From: Holtiella tumoricola
GTDB lineage: Bacteria > Bacillota > Clostridia > Lachnospirales > Cellulosilyticaceae
Assembly (NCBI RefSeq): GCF_027857615.1
Contig: NZ_JAQIFT010000069.1
Location: 155,283-219,282 of the forward strand
Reading direction: 5' to 3'
Length of the DNA: 64,000 bases
Below are positions 15,744 to 25,823 of the stretch, in pieces. Under the pieces are notes generated by a model. That model was given only the letters and a program-made list of their open reading frames with translations, searched no databases and was not told where the DNA came from. The position numbers and the translations under genes were made by a program. Positions within the stretch are counted from its first letter, which is position 1; each line of letters starts with the position of its first letter.

Positions 15744-17483
15744 TTAAATTACCTCTATTGGTAACTTAATACTAATGCTGGTTCCTAGCCCTGGTTCACT
15801 TTGAACTTCTACACCATAACCCATGCCATAGATCAGTTTAATTCGTTCATCCACATTGTGAATACCTATGCCACTAAAATGATATTTCTTTTTGTGTTCC
15901 CCTTCATCCAAGCTTCTAATTCCAGTTCCATTATCCAATATTTCTATTAAAAGTAGGCCACTATTTTGATTAATAAATACAGTGATATTCCCACTCTTTC
16001 TACCTGTGAACGCATGGAAAAAGGCATTTTCTATAAAAGGTTGAATGATGAGCTTAGGAATCTGCAAATCTAAGCATGAAGGATCCACTTGATAGTCTAC
16101 CTTAATGTAGTCTCCATAACGCATTTGATTGATATACACATAGAAACCTAAGTTTTTAATTTCATCAGCTATGGTGGTCATTTCATCTGTTGTTCCTATC
16201 GTGTTTTGTAAAATCGAAATGAGACAATCTATTGTTTCATCTACTTGATCAATCTTTTGATGTTGAGCCAAATATTTAATAGAACTTAAAGTATTATAAA
16301 GAAAATGTGGGTTAATCTGCATCTGTAAAGCATTTAACTCAGCCTTACGCCTTTCTTCTTGCTCATTCATCAAGCTCTTTACATGATAGTTAATATCTTT
16401 TAGCATCATATTATAAGCCTCTGTCATCATCTGCATTTCTTGACTACCTTTATGTTGTGTCATAGGCTCTTTAAAGTCGTGGGTTGCTGCAAAGGACATG
16501 GTTTGTGCCAACTTATAAAGCGGCTTAGTAATATGTCTAGAGATAGCAAAAACAAAGCTAAAGGTAATACCTATAACCGCTAGCATAATCAGTTGCATAT
16601 TTTTTTCAAGCCTATAGAGGGGTGCAAAAATCACTTTTTGATCAATCTCTCCTACCAAATAACCATCATAAAAAGGTAAATATAAACCAATCATAGTCTT
16701 TTCATGATCTATATTAATATAACCTGTTTCACTATCTACAGCCTGCTTGGCTTGTTCTAAAATTTCAAGTTCCTTGGTTCCTATACGTCTTTTATCATCA
16801 CTAGATAGAACTGTTCCATCACTTTCTATAATGGCAAGTTTCATCCCTTCAGTCTTGTAATCACTATATTTAGAATAGATATAGCTTTCATCGATTATAA
16901 CAACTACATAGCCATACATCTTGTGTGTTCCATCTAATAGCGGCTTAGTTACAAAGATCCCATTCTTATAAGGTGCTTTACTAAATACACCTTGCTTACC
17001 ATGATAAATCATCTGATTGACCACTTCACCATCTTTTGCGATATAGTTTTTCACAAAATCTTCAGGCACTTCATCCCATGCCCATGGATTACTGGTATAG
17101 TAGCGTCCTGTCTCACCGTTGGTACCTACTACCATAAAGTAAGTATTGACAGGTGTTAAGTATTGTCTATAAGTATCCATATACTTTCCTATGTCCAGTA
17201 CTAAATTCAGCTGTTCCTGAGGCGTCCCTTCTGGTGCGGTAATATAGTTTTTGAAGGCTTTACTTCCGCTAATTTTACTAATCAAAGTGGCTACTTCTTC
17301 ATTATAAGCTAAAAGTTCCTTTTGCCCCTTGGCCAAATTGACATAGGCGTTATGGGTTACTTCTTTGAGCAAAAGCGACTTTGCCATCCCTATACAAGTT
17401 AGGCAAATAATCAACGAAACGATTAATATTGTAGGCAACGTGAGTCCCATTATTCGAGTAAAAATCGTGTTGTATTTCTTCAT
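15744..17483 (-). CDS. YesM-type sensor histidine kinase
   Basis: 579 residues. Membrane segments at about 12-34 and 297-316 flank an extracytoplasmic sensor region; a HAMP region follows, then the LytS/YesM kinase signature LQMQINPHFLYNTLSSIKYL with the phospho-acceptor His, and an ATPase domain with IQPFIENAFFHAF, LDNGTGI and GIGIHNVDERIKLIYG. Partner of the response regulator whose TAA overlaps this ATG by one base. YesM/YesN pairs respond to extracellular oligosaccharides and switch on neighbouring sugar importers. The divergent ABC importer at 19386-22457 is the likely target. Confidence 0.92.
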   Translation of the reverse strand: MKKYNTIFTRIMGLTLPTILIVSLIICLTCIGMAKSLLLKEVTHNAYVNLAKGQKELLAYNEEVATLISKISGSKAFKNYITAPEGTPQEQLNLVLDIGKYMDTYRQYLTPVNTYFMVVGTNGETGRYYTSNPWAWDEVPEDFVKNYIAKDGEVVNQMIYHGKQGVFSKAPYKNGIFVTKPLLDGTHKMYGYVVVIIDESYIYSKYSDYKTEGMKLAIIESDGTVLSSDDKRRIGTKELEILEQAKQAVDSETGYINIDHEKTMIGLYLPFYDGYLVGEIDQKVIFAPLYRLEKNMQLIMLAVIGITFSFVFAISRHITKPLYKLAQTMSFAATHDFKEPMTQHKGSQEMQMMTEAYNMMLKDINYHVKSLMNEQEERRKAELNALQMQINPHFLYNTLSSIKYLAQHQKIDQVDETIDCLISILQNTIGTTDEMTTIADEIKNLGFYVYINQMRYGDYIKVDYQVDPSCLDLQIPKLIIQPFIENAFFHAFTGRKSGNITVFINQNSGLLLIEILDNGTGIRSLDEGEHKKKYHFSGIGIHNVDERIKLIYGMGYGVEVQSEPGLGTSISIKLPIEVI

Positions 17484-18997
17484 TATTTACCCCATCCTAC
17501 CTGTTTTCTTCTGTAACTAGTGGGTGTCATGGTTGCATACTTTTTAAAGACTTTAGAAAAATAATTATGCTCTGAAAAGCCTACTAATCCACTTACTTCA
17601 GCTATTGAGAGTTTTTCATCTTTTAGAAGAAGTTTAGCTTTTTCTACCCGTACTTTATTGATATAGGCCGTTAAATTTTCACTGGTTTGATTTTTGAAAT
17701 AAGCAGATAAATAATAGTAATTAATATGCAAATCATTTGCTATATCAGATAATGTAAAGTCTTCACTATAGTGCTTTTCTACATATTGAATAACCTTACT
17801 TAAAATAACTGAGTTCTTCTGCTCCACTTGTTCATTCATAAGTGTTGTCAATTTTTCAAAGACTTGTTTCATCACTTCTACAAGTTCTTCAAAATAGGTC
17901 GCCTTATCAATATCCCTAAATATACGAATCTTATCCTTACTCAAAAGGCTTATATCAAAACCTAGATGACTTGTGGTATTGATTAAATTATAAATGACGT
18001 TTTGGCAAAAACGTTTAAGACTATACTCATCATAACCTTGTTCTTTTTTCACTTCTTCATAGTAGTCAAGCAGTTGCTTTTTGCAAGACTCCATATCTAG
18101 TCCATTGAGTGTGGAATTAAAAAGGGCAATATCAAATTCCTTCTTCTCGCCCTCTTTCTTCATCTCACTTTGTAATATAAATGTTTTTTCCTTAAAGTAA
18201 AAAGCCTTACCAAGCAGTTGACTAAGTTCATTACTTATTTGTATTAAACTTGACGGATTAATAAATATTGAGCTTACTATGAAATTTACTTTATCTAACG
18301 TAAGATAAGACACCGCTTCTCGTAAAGTATGTAAAAATATTCTTTCATCATAATGTTTTAGATTGGCAAGTACAATGTACTCCTCTTGTATAATTGTTTC
18401 AATAAAATTAATATTTTTTAAAGCATGATGTACCCAGCTTACTAACTCTTCTTTGTAAGAATCACAAATCTTACATTTCATCAAAATAAAGTTAGGTTCG
18501 GGCATGACTTCTTCTAGAGGACTACTGATACAGACCTCTTGATGAAAAGGATTGAGCAGTTGCTTTAATAAGGAAGATGTATTATCTTTCTTAACCACTT
18601 GCTTACTACTTAAATCCATCTCTCCTTTTACTTTTTCAATTAAAGTAAGAAGATCTTCTACCTTTAGTTTAGGCTTTAATAAATAATCAGACACACCATA
18701 TTTGAAAGCCTCTCTTACATAGTCAAATTCACTAAAGCTACTCAGTACAATCATCCTCACTTGAGGATGTTTCTCTTGCATGATCTTGGCAAATTCTACG
18801 CCATTCATCATAGGCATAACAATATCTACTAGCACAATATGAGGCTGTAGCTCTTCTACAAGCTCTAGCGCTTCCTCTCCATTTGCCGCTTCTCCTACAA
18901 TTTGAATATCATGCGCCTCCCAGTTACACAAATATCTCAGACCATTACGTAAGATCAATTCATCATCAACAATTAACAACCTACATAATTTATCCAT
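17483..18997 (-). CDS. YesN-type response regulator with AraC output domain
   Basis: 504 residues. Receiver domain 1-120 with acidic pocket DDE at 11-13, phospho-acceptor Asp58 (VLVDIVMP) and PKLK near 110. A long middle region (about 140-390) has no recognisable domain, as is common in YesN proteins. C-terminal AraC double HTH: FTLSDIANDLHINYYYLSAYF and IAEVSGLVGFSEHNYFSKVF, ending TPTSYRR. Forms an operon with the YesM kinase and is divergent from the solute-binding protein gene, which it probably activates. Confidence 0.92.
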   Translation of the reverse strand: MDKLCRLLIVDDELILRNGLRYLCNWEAHDIQIVGEAANGEEALELVEELQPHIVLVDIVMPMMNGVEFAKIMQEKHPQVRMIVLSSFSEFDYVREAFKYGVSDYLLKPKLKVEDLLTLIEKVKGEMDLSSKQVVKKDNTSSLLKQLLNPFHQEVCISSPLEEVMPEPNFILMKCKICDSYKEELVSWVHHALKNINFIETIIQEEYIVLANLKHYDERIFLHTLREAVSYLTLDKVNFIVSSIFINPSSLIQISNELSQLLGKAFYFKEKTFILQSEMKKEGEKKEFDIALFNSTLNGLDMESCKKQLLDYYEEVKKEQGYDEYSLKRFCQNVIYNLINTTSHLGFDISLLSKDKIRIFRDIDKATYFEELVEVMKQVFEKLTTLMNEQVEQKNSVILSKVIQYVEKHYSEDFTLSDIANDLHINYYYLSAYFKNQTSENLTAYINKVRVEKAKLLLKDEKLSIAEVSGLVGFSEHNYFSKVFKKYATMTPTSYRRKQVGWGK

Positions 18998-19385
18998 AAA
19001 ATTTCCCCTTCATCTGATAACTATTGCCTATATGCTCATCCGCTCTAGATAGAACAAATAAACAACCTTGAAATACCTCCTGAGCTAAGCCCCCTCTCTT
19101 CTATAGTGCATATTAACATTTTTGCTTATTAACTTATTCCTAATTTTATCATATCTCACAACAAACTAGCAATTATTTAAGTTTGATTTACGTTAATTAA
19201 CCTAAAAATTATACAATTATCAAATTATTACTATTCCTTTTTGCCAAATTAATATTTACCAATTTTAAATCAAATTTATACTAAATCTTGTTAATTTTTT
19301 ACTATAGATTCTTTTTTTATTTTGTTAAAATGTCAATATGAAACACAGGTATTCTATTCAATATTCTCTAAGGGGGTTTATTCAG
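18998..19385. promoter_or_regulatory. Divergent control region, YesN gene / sugar ABC operon
   Basis: 388 bp without a supported gene. Rightward, TGTTAAAAT at 19323-19331 looks like an extended -10 with no good -35, as expected for an activator-dependent promoter of the ABC operon. CGTTAATTAACC (19191-19202) is near-palindromic and a possible regulator site. Confidence 0.4.
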
Positions 19386-20735
19386 ATGAATAAAAAAATA
19401 ATTATGGTCGCTTTAACTTTACTTGCTACAACAATGACAGGTTGTAGTAGTAGTTCTTCAAACGCTACACCAACACCTGCTACAGACAACACTTCAACAC
19501 CTGTCACTGCACCAGCAGATTCTACAGATACTAATACAACAAATGCCGAACAAAAAGTTGTTGCTTGGTGTTGGGATCAAGCCTTCAATGGGCAAGCTTT
19601 AAAAATTGCTGAAGAACTTTATCAAAAAGAGCACCCTGGATTCACACTAGAAATCATTGATTTATCAAAAACAGACTTAGAGCAAAAGCTTACAACAAAC
19701 TTAGCTTCTGGTATTACAGATTCTCTCCCAGATATCATCCTTGTTAATGACAGCAATGCTGCAAAATACATTACTTCTTATCCAAATACATTTGCCGATC
19801 TTACAAACGCTGTAGACTATTCTAACTTCGCTTCTTATAAGGTAGAAAGTGTTACTGAAGATAGTAAAATTTATGGTATTCCTTTTGATGTAGGTGTGAC
19901 AGGTATGTTCTACCGTACAGATTATTTAGAAGAAGCTGGTTTCACACCAAGTGATCTAGAAAATATTACCTGGGATCGTTACATCGAAATTGGTCAACAA
20001 ATTAAAGAAAAAACAGGCAAATATATGTGTACAGTTAACCCTAACGATGAAGCTATCACTTCTATCATGCTTCAGTCAGCTGGTTCTTGGTACATCACAC
20101 CTGATAACAAGGGTAACTTTATAGATAACCCTGCTATGACAGAAACCATGCGTGTTTATAGAGAACTTGCAAGTTCTGGTATTGCTAAACCTGTTACAGG
20201 TTGGAGCGAATTTGTAAATAGCTTCAATAATGGTGACGTGGCAACAGTTGTATCTGGCGTATGGCAAATTGCAACGATTATGGATGGTGAAGGACAAAGT
20301 GGTAAATGGGGTGTAGCACCTATTCCTCGCTTAGATATTGAAGGTGGTACAAACGCTTCTAACGAAGGTGGTTCTAGTTGGTTCGTACTTGATCAAGCTG
20401 CTAACAAAGATGTTGCTACTGACTTCCTTGCTTCTACATTCGGTAATAGTACAGCATTCTATGAGTCATTCTTAGCACAATGTGGTGGTGTATGTTCTTA
20501 CCTTCCTGCTTATGAGAGTGATGTCTTTGCAGAAGAAGCTGAGTTCTTTGGTGGTCAACCAATCTATTCACTCTTTGCAAAATGGCTTCCTGAAGTACCA
20601 AGTATTTCTTTAGGTATGTATACTCAAGAAGCAAAAGATGCACTTAAAAACGAACTTCCAAACATCTTAAATGGTGCAGATATTGATAAGTCATTAGAAA
20701 CCGTTCAATCTCTCTTCTCACTACAAGTTCAATAA
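19386..20735 (+). CDS. Sugar ABC transporter substrate-binding lipoprotein
   Basis: 449 residues. Lipoprotein signal with lipobox TMTGC (Cys20), a Thr/Ser/Pro-rich linker to about residue 55, then a family 1 extracellular solute-binding fold (AWCWDQAFNGQALKIAEELYQKE; DIILVNDSNAAKYI; YGIPFDVGVTGMFYRTDYLEEAGF). Binds an oligosaccharide outside the membrane and delivers it to the two permeases that follow. Start chosen at ATG 19386 with AAGGGGG 9 nt upstream, since an earlier in-frame ATG at 19338 would spoil the signal peptide. Conserved Trp-rich start of the mature domain suggests a sugar ligand. Confidence 0.92.
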   Translation: MNKKIIMVALTLLATTMTGCSSSSSNATPTPATDNTSTPVTAPADSTDTNTTNAEQKVVAWCWDQAFNGQALKIAEELYQKEHPGFTLEIIDLSKTDLEQKLTTNLASGITDSLPDIILVNDSNAAKYITSYPNTFADLTNAVDYSNFASYKVESVTEDSKIYGIPFDVGVTGMFYRTDYLEEAGFTPSDLENITWDRYIEIGQQIKEKTGKYMCTVNPNDEAITSIMLQSAGSWYITPDNKGNFIDNPAMTETMRVYRELASSGIAKPVTGWSEFVNSFNNGDVATVVSGVWQIATIMDGEGQSGKWGVAPIPRLDIEGGTNASNEGGSSWFVLDQAANKDVATDFLASTFGNSTAFYESFLAQCGGVCSYLPAYESDVFAEEAEFFGGQPIYSLFAKWLPEVPSISLGMYTQEAKDALKNELPNILNGADIDKSLETVQSLFSLQVQ

Positions 20736-20758
20736 CTCAAAAAATATGGGGTGATTAT

Positions 20759-21658
20759 ATGCATAAACAAAAAGTGCATGGGCTAGAACGAAAACAACAA
20801 ATTATAGGATGGGGCTTTGTCCTCATCCCTTCTTTACTCATTTTTGTTTTTTCTTTTTATCCTATGATTCAATCGTTTTTCCTTTCTCTACAATCCGGTA
20901 AAGGGATTGTCTATGAATTCGTAGGCTTCAAAAACTATATCAGACTCTTTTCTGATCCTATGTTTAAGCAAGCTGTTGCAAATACTTTTCTTTACCTTAT
21001 TATTCAAGTACCTATTATGCTCCTTCTAGGACTTATCATTGCTGCCCTTCTTAATGCGCCTTCTCTAAAATTCCGTGGTTTTTATCGTACAGCGATTTTT
21101 CTCCCTTGTGTAACTTCTCTTGTGGCTTACTCTGTACTTTTTAAAAGTATTTTCGCTTATGATGGTATCGTTAACCGCTTTTTGATGGCAATTCACATTT
21201 TAGAGGAGCCCATCTCATGGCTTTTAGATCCTTTCTGGGCAAAAGTCGTAATTATTATCGCTATTACTTGGAGATGGACGGGATACAATATGATTTTCTA
21301 TCTTGCTGGGATGCAAAACATCGATACAAGTATTTATGAAGCTGCTGATATTGATGGCGCAAGTAAGTTCCAACAATTTAAGCTCATTACAATTCCTTTA
21401 CTTAAACCTATCATCTTACTTACTACTATCATGTCTACTAATGGTACACTCCAACTCTTTGATGAAGCTATGAATATTACAAATGGTGGACCAGGTAACT
21501 CAACCATGACCATTTCCCAGTATATCTATAATCAATCCTTTGTATATACACCAAACTTCGGTTATGCCGCAACCATATCCTACGCTATTTTATTCATGGT
21601 AGCTGTTCTTGCAATCATTCAATTTAAAGTTTCAAAGGTAGGTGATCAAAATGACTAA
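20759..21658 (+). CDS. Sugar ABC transporter permease (MalF/UgpA type)
   Basis: 299 residues, six predicted membrane segments. The EAA loop reads YEAADIDGASKFQQFKLITIPLLKP near residue 200, the site that contacts the ATPase. SD GGGGTG precedes the ATG. Second gene of a three-gene importer; its stop overlaps the next permease by 8 bp. No ATPase gene is present in the operon, so a shared MsmX/UgpC-type ATPase encoded elsewhere is expected. Confidence 0.93.
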   Translation: MHKQKVHGLERKQQIIGWGFVLIPSLLIFVFSFYPMIQSFFLSLQSGKGIVYEFVGFKNYIRLFSDPMFKQAVANTFLYLIIQVPIMLLLGLIIAALLNAPSLKFRGFYRTAIFLPCVTSLVAYSVLFKSIFAYDGIVNRFLMAIHILEEPISWLLDPFWAKVVIIIAITWRWTGYNMIFYLAGMQNIDTSIYEAADIDGASKFQQFKLITIPLLKPIILLTTIMSTNGTLQLFDEAMNITNGGPGNSTMTISQYIYNQSFVYTPNFGYAATISYAILFMVAVLAIIQFKVSKVGDQND

Positions 21659-22457
21659 ACTTAAAACATACTGCACCCATCTATTTCTAGGTCTTGCAGC
21701 GTTCCTTTCCATCTTCCCTTTCATTTGGATGATTATAGGAACCACTAATACCTCTTCTGATGTCATTCGTGGGAAGATGAGTTTTGGAAATGCTTTAGGT
21801 ACAAATATCGAAGGCTTCTTAGCCTCTACAGATGTAGGTGCCATCTTATGGATGTCTTTTAAAGTAGCAATTATAGGTACACTTTGCACCTTGCTTCTGT
21901 GTTCTATGGCAGGTTATGGTTTTGAAGTGTATCGCTCTAAAGGCAAAGACCGTTTAATGAGTCTTTTGATGCTATCAATGATGATGCCTTTTGCCAGCAT
22001 TATGGTACCTCTCTTTAAACTTTTTAGTCAGATGAAACTAATGAATACTGCTACTGCTATTATTCTTCCTTCTATGTCTACAGCTTTTATGATTTTCTTC
22101 TTCTTACAAAATACTAAGTCTTATCCTAAAGAAATCTTACAAGCTGCACGTATAGATGGGCTTTCTGAAATTCAAGCATTCTTTTATATGTATGTTCCAA
22201 CTATGAAATCAACCTATGCTGCTGCAACGATTATTACTTTTATGAGTTACTGGAATAGCTACTTATGGCCACTTATCGTTTTACAAAGTCAAGACAAAAA
22301 GACAATGCCTTTAGTTATTTCTTCTCTCGCTTCTGCTTATAGTCCCGATTATGGGATCATCATGGTAGCGATTGTCATTACAACACTTCCTACTGTACTT
22401 ATTTTCTTCTTAATGCAAAAGCATTTCGTAGCAGGTATGGTGGGTTCCGTTAAATAA
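21651..22457 (+). CDS. Sugar ABC transporter permease (MalG/UgpE type)
   Basis: 268 residues with six membrane segments and the EAA loop LQAARIDGLSEIQAFFYMYVPTMKS. The C-terminus FLMQKHFVAGMVGSVK is typical for MalG-like permeases. Start at ATG 21651, with AGGTG 6 nt upstream inside the preceding gene; the earlier GTG at 21642 overlaps that SD. The next reading frame opens only 3 bp after its stop. Confidence 0.93.
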   Translation: MTKLKTYCTHLFLGLAAFLSIFPFIWMIIGTTNTSSDVIRGKMSFGNALGTNIEGFLASTDVGAILWMSFKVAIIGTLCTLLLCSMAGYGFEVYRSKGKDRLMSLLMLSMMMPFASIMVPLFKLFSQMKLMNTATAIILPSMSTAFMIFFFLQNTKSYPKEILQAARIDGLSEIQAFFYMYVPTMKSTYAAATIITFMSYWNSYLWPLIVLQSQDKKTMPLVISSLASAYSPDYGIIMVAIVITTLPTVLIFFLMQKHFVAGMVGSVK

Positions 22458-22460
22458 TGA

Positions 22461-22628
22461 ATGGAAGCCAATCGTACACGCAACCTCTTCCTCCAAAACT
22501 TTACAAATACTAAGCAAGAGATTCCTCCCCTTGATGCATCCTATCAAGCACTCTCTTCTTGCAAATCCATTCATGAGGCGTTTCATTTAGAAGCGTATGA
22601 GGTGCTTATACTTAAAGTCCCCGTCTAA
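22461..22628 (+). pseudogene. C-terminal remnant of a glycoside hydrolase (possible)
   Basis: A 55-codon frame opens 3 bp after the permease stop with no good SD of its own. Its product (NLFLQNFTNTKQEI ... FHLEAYEVLILKVPV) looks like the last beta-sandwich strands of a glycosidase such as GH42 or GH13, which commonly end in a pattern like L-x-PYEVLVLK. The catalytic part is absent. I read it as a vestige of an enzyme that once followed the importer genes and was lost by deletion. It could instead be a genuine small protein; the call rests on a remembered C-terminal pattern. Confidence 0.45.
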
Positions 22629-22663
22629 GTATAAGCATCTTGCTAACCTAAATATCATTTATA

Positions 22664-22714
22664 AAAGCTCACCTAGACTTCCACTTTATTAAAACTGAAG
22701 TCTAGGTGAGCTTT
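22664..22714. terminator. Bidirectional terminator, ABC operon / sulfatase
   Basis: Perfect 18-bp arms (AAAGCTCACCTAGACTTC / GAAGTCTAGGTGAGCTTT) with a 15-nt loop, between convergent transcription units. Confidence 0.88.
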
Positions 22715-22741
22715 ATTTTACTTGCCCTATTTAATTTACAC

Positions 22742-24184
22742 CTACAAAGGATAATAAGTTGTTTTACCTTCTGCATACACACCTGCTTTTCTAAGTTGTC
22801 CGCATCCTGTTACGGCTTCCTTTGCAGCGTCTAGCTTGGGATCTGCATACCTTGTAAACCATTTTTGTAGGTCAGCGCGAAGCTGTTCTTCTACTAATTG
22901 ACATTCTGGCTTTCCTATTAAATTATTTTCTTCATCCGGGTCTTCTACCAAATGATAAAGCTCATGGGGACCATAAGGATAACGATGAATATACTTCCAT
23001 TCCTTTGTCCGTATCATACGATTTGGACCATACTCATCTAAGATAACAACACTTTGTTCATCTAATGTTTCTCCTAATAGACTCTTCTTAAAACTTCTAC
23101 CTGGTAAGTTTTCATCTAGCTTTTCATCAAGTTCTAGATAATCAACCAAAGTATGGATGATATCATAATGACTCGCCATATCCAAACTTACCTTTCCCCC
23201 TTGAATGCCTGCCGGATAACTTATGATAAAAGGTACTTTTACAGATGTATCATATAAGTTCATTGGGAAGGTTCCATTGCCTTTGCCCCATATCCCATGA
23301 TGTCCCATATTCATACCATTATCTGCACTAAAGACAATGATTGTATTTTCAAACTCACCTTTTTCTTTAAGTTTATCAATAATCTTACCTACCCCTGCAT
23401 CCATAGCACTTACTGCTGCATAGTATCCTCTTAGAAGACGTTTGCGCTCTTCTCCCACACCTGATGGTGCACTATTAATTTGATTAGGATGAATAGGTTT
23501 ATCTGGTGTTGCCTCAAATTTACATGTTCTATACAACTCTACAAATTCTTTTGGATGCTGGTCTTCATCCCATGGATCATGAGGTGCTGTATAATTGATA
23601 TTGATATAATAAGGTTTTCCCTCTGCTCCTAGTTCATCAATATAACCCAGTGCCTTATCCGTAATAACATCTGTAATATAACGATTTTCATAACCAATTT
23701 TTCCATCCTCAATAACGTCAGCCTTATAATAAAGACATCCACCTCTTCCTATTGTAAACCATTTGCTATAACCATGTTGAGGTGTCATACTATCGCCCAA
23801 ATGCCATTTTCCTGCAAGTGCACATACATACCCATTCTCACTTAAAATATCCGTATAAGTACGCATTCCCTCTAAATATTGAATAGGTTTATCTTCATTT
23901 GAGTAATAAGGGTCATTTTTCATCTCCCCTAGTTTATCTTTGTCCAAGCTCCCTGACCTTATCCAGTCATGCACACCATGTTGAGAAGGTATACGTCCTG
24001 TCAAAATAGAAGCTCTAGCTGGTGAGCATACAGGCGATGCACAGAAAAAATTATCAAATCTCATCCCTTGTTCTGCTAGATAATCCAAATGAGGTGTCAC
24101 AATATCCTTATTACCTGCGCAGTTCATCGCCCATGCACCTTGGTCATCTGTCAATATAAATATAATATTAGGCTTTTTTCTCAT
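22742..24184 (-). CDS. Cys-type S1 family sulfatase
   Basis: 480 residues, no signal peptide. Signature CSPARASILTG with Cys53 as formylglycine precursor; metal motifs FILTDDQGAWA and FSADNGMNMGHHGIWGKGN; GKWHLGD near residue 120. The C-terminal RTKEWKYIHRYPYGPHELYHL is typical of arylsulfatase-like S1 enzymes. Start set to ATG 24184 (AAGGAG 7 nt upstream). It is the last gene of the leftward operon of two permeases and a binding protein, so the importer probably brings in its sulfated substrate. Confidence 0.93.
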   Translation of the reverse strand: MRKKPNIIFILTDDQGAWAMNCAGNKDIVTPHLDYLAEQGMRFDNFFCASPVCSPARASILTGRIPSQHGVHDWIRSGSLDKDKLGEMKNDPYYSNEDKPIQYLEGMRTYTDILSENGYVCALAGKWHLGDSMTPQHGYSKWFTIGRGGCLYYKADVIEDGKIGYENRYITDVITDKALGYIDELGAEGKPYYININYTAPHDPWDEDQHPKEFVELYRTCKFEATPDKPIHPNQINSAPSGVGEERKRLLRGYYAAVSAMDAGVGKIIDKLKEKGEFENTIIVFSADNGMNMGHHGIWGKGNGTFPMNLYDTSVKVPFIISYPAGIQGGKVSLDMASHYDIIHTLVDYLELDEKLDENLPGRSFKKSLLGETLDEQSVVILDEYGPNRMIRTKEWKYIHRYPYGPHELYHLVEDPDEENNLIGKPECQLVEEQLRADLQKWFTRYADPKLDAAKEAVTGCGQLRKAGVYAEGKTTYYPL

Positions 24185-24209
24185 TATTTTTCTCCTTACA
24201 TATTTCACC

Positions 24210-25781
24210 TTATTTAGCTGTATTCCATCCACTTAACTGGGTTTCAATTTCTGCTAATAAGTTATCTACTCCATTTGCCTTTAATGCTTCTAAGAATTTA
24301 GGTACATTTTGTTCTGGATCTACTGAACCTGTTTCAAGGGCTGGAGCATATTCAGCGACTACATTTGTAAGGGCGGCTATAGCTGTTTCAGCAGGTGATG
24401 TATTGAAGGTAAACCCATTGTGTGGTGATGTAATCACACTATTGTTATACTCTTCAAATAACTGCTCAATGTTATCTGGGTAAGAAATATCCCATTTTTG
24501 ATTAAATGGTGTTCCAAATTGCCATCCAAATGTGTAATCATAACCATTTTTCTCAGCCAAAAGTGTTCCACCCATTGTTTTATCTACTTGATTGTCACCT
24601 ACTGTACTATGATGTACACCTTCTATACCATGTCTAATAAGTGTTCCTACATATACATCTGTATTGAGTAAATTAATAAATTCTAATGCTTTTTCTGGGT
24701 GTTCTGAACCCGATGAAATAGCAAGTAATCCACCCATTGCATTTCTTGTTTCAAATAATGGGTCCATGAGAGGTATGAACTCTACACCATGTCCCATTGT
24801 TGCTGCTGTAGATTCAGCTGCACCTGGTGCATAGGAAATAACGTAAGAGAATAAGTTACCATTTTTAAAGTCATTGTCTCTATTGGCAGTATCTGTATCA
24901 TAGTTTACTGGGTCTCCTGATGTGTAGCCTGCTTGGTTCCAAGCATACACTAGCTTACAGTAATCCATATATTCTTGACTTGCATATTGATTAAATACCT
25001 CTTGTGTCCCTCCAAAGTTATTATAATCACTTACTGCTGATGCTCCCGGAAGTGCTGGTGTCCCTGTTAAGCTCTCATAAGGTGTCGTAAGTGCAAAACT
25101 TAAACCACTTATACCAATCATATCTTTGCCTTCAGCACTAGACTTTTCTTTGACTACTTTTAAAACTTCTGTATAATCTTCTAACGTCTTTACTGTAGAA
25201 AGGTCAATACCATAGTCTTTAGCAATATCAGAGTTAACAAATAGCCCTCCTTGCCAACCTGTCTCTTTGTAAGATGGTACACCATAGATGCCCCCATCAA
25301 CACTTACTGCATCCCACATCATTTCTGGAATAAACTCATAAGTCTCCTTTGCATATTCTGGTAGAAGTTCTCTAATATCCATAAAGGCTTCTCTACCAAC
25401 AAACTGTAAGTAGTTTGTTGTCCAGTTAGATGTAAAACATATATCAAAATACTCTCCTGAATTAATATAAGTTGGCATTTTCTCCTTATAATCTGGATTT
25501 GCCATCACTGTATAATCGATTTCTACACCTATTTTTTCTCTTGTATATTTGTTGAGTTCTTCAATAACTTTTGCTGTATCTGTTGCAACAGGATTAATGG
25601 ACATATACCATTTTAATTTTACAATCTCTTCCTTCTCTTTTGCTGTATCCCCATTTGATGTTTCTGATTGAGACGTTGTGTCCGTACTCGTTTGTGCTGG
25701 TTCATTTTTTTGTGCACACCCTCCTAGCATAGTTGCCATTACCGTTGTACATAATGCTGTAACTACTAACTTCTTAATCAT
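24210..25781 (-). CDS. Sugar ABC transporter substrate-binding lipoprotein (LplA/YtcQ type)
   Basis: 523 residues. Signal peptide and lipobox MLGGC (Cys22), Ser/Thr/Glu-rich linker, then a large two-lobed binding domain (VKLKWYMSINPVATDTAKVIEEL at its start). The length and the accompanying LplB/LplC-type permeases mark it as the class of large binding proteins that carry di- or oligosaccharides. Gene order permease, permease, binding protein, sulfatase on the reverse strand; 42 bp from the preceding permease. Confidence 0.92.
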   Translation of the reverse strand: MIKKLVVTALCTTVMATMLGGCAQKNEPAQTSTDTTSQSETSNGDTAKEKEEIVKLKWYMSINPVATDTAKVIEELNKYTREKIGVEIDYTVMANPDYKEKMPTYINSGEYFDICFTSNWTTNYLQFVGREAFMDIRELLPEYAKETYEFIPEMMWDAVSVDGGIYGVPSYKETGWQGGLFVNSDIAKDYGIDLSTVKTLEDYTEVLKVVKEKSSAEGKDMIGISGLSFALTTPYESLTGTPALPGASAVSDYNNFGGTQEVFNQYASQEYMDYCKLVYAWNQAGYTSGDPVNYDTDTANRDNDFKNGNLFSYVISYAPGAAESTAATMGHGVEFIPLMDPLFETRNAMGGLLAISSGSEHPEKALEFINLLNTDVYVGTLIRHGIEGVHHSTVGDNQVDKTMGGTLLAEKNGYDYTFGWQFGTPFNQKWDISYPDNIEQLFEEYNNSVITSPHNGFTFNTSPAETAIAALTNVVAEYAPALETGSVDPEQNVPKFLEALKANGVDNLLAEIETQLSGWNTAK

Positions 25782-25823
25782 AACTACTTCCCCCTTAAAT
25801 TTATTTTAAATTAATAACTACCT

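Noticed and set aside
15686..22714. Similar cores (AGCTCACYTA) in the terminators at 15686 and 22664 as a shared regulatory element
   Set aside because: Both are simple intrinsic terminators between convergent genes; the shared bases are short and the rest of the stems differ.
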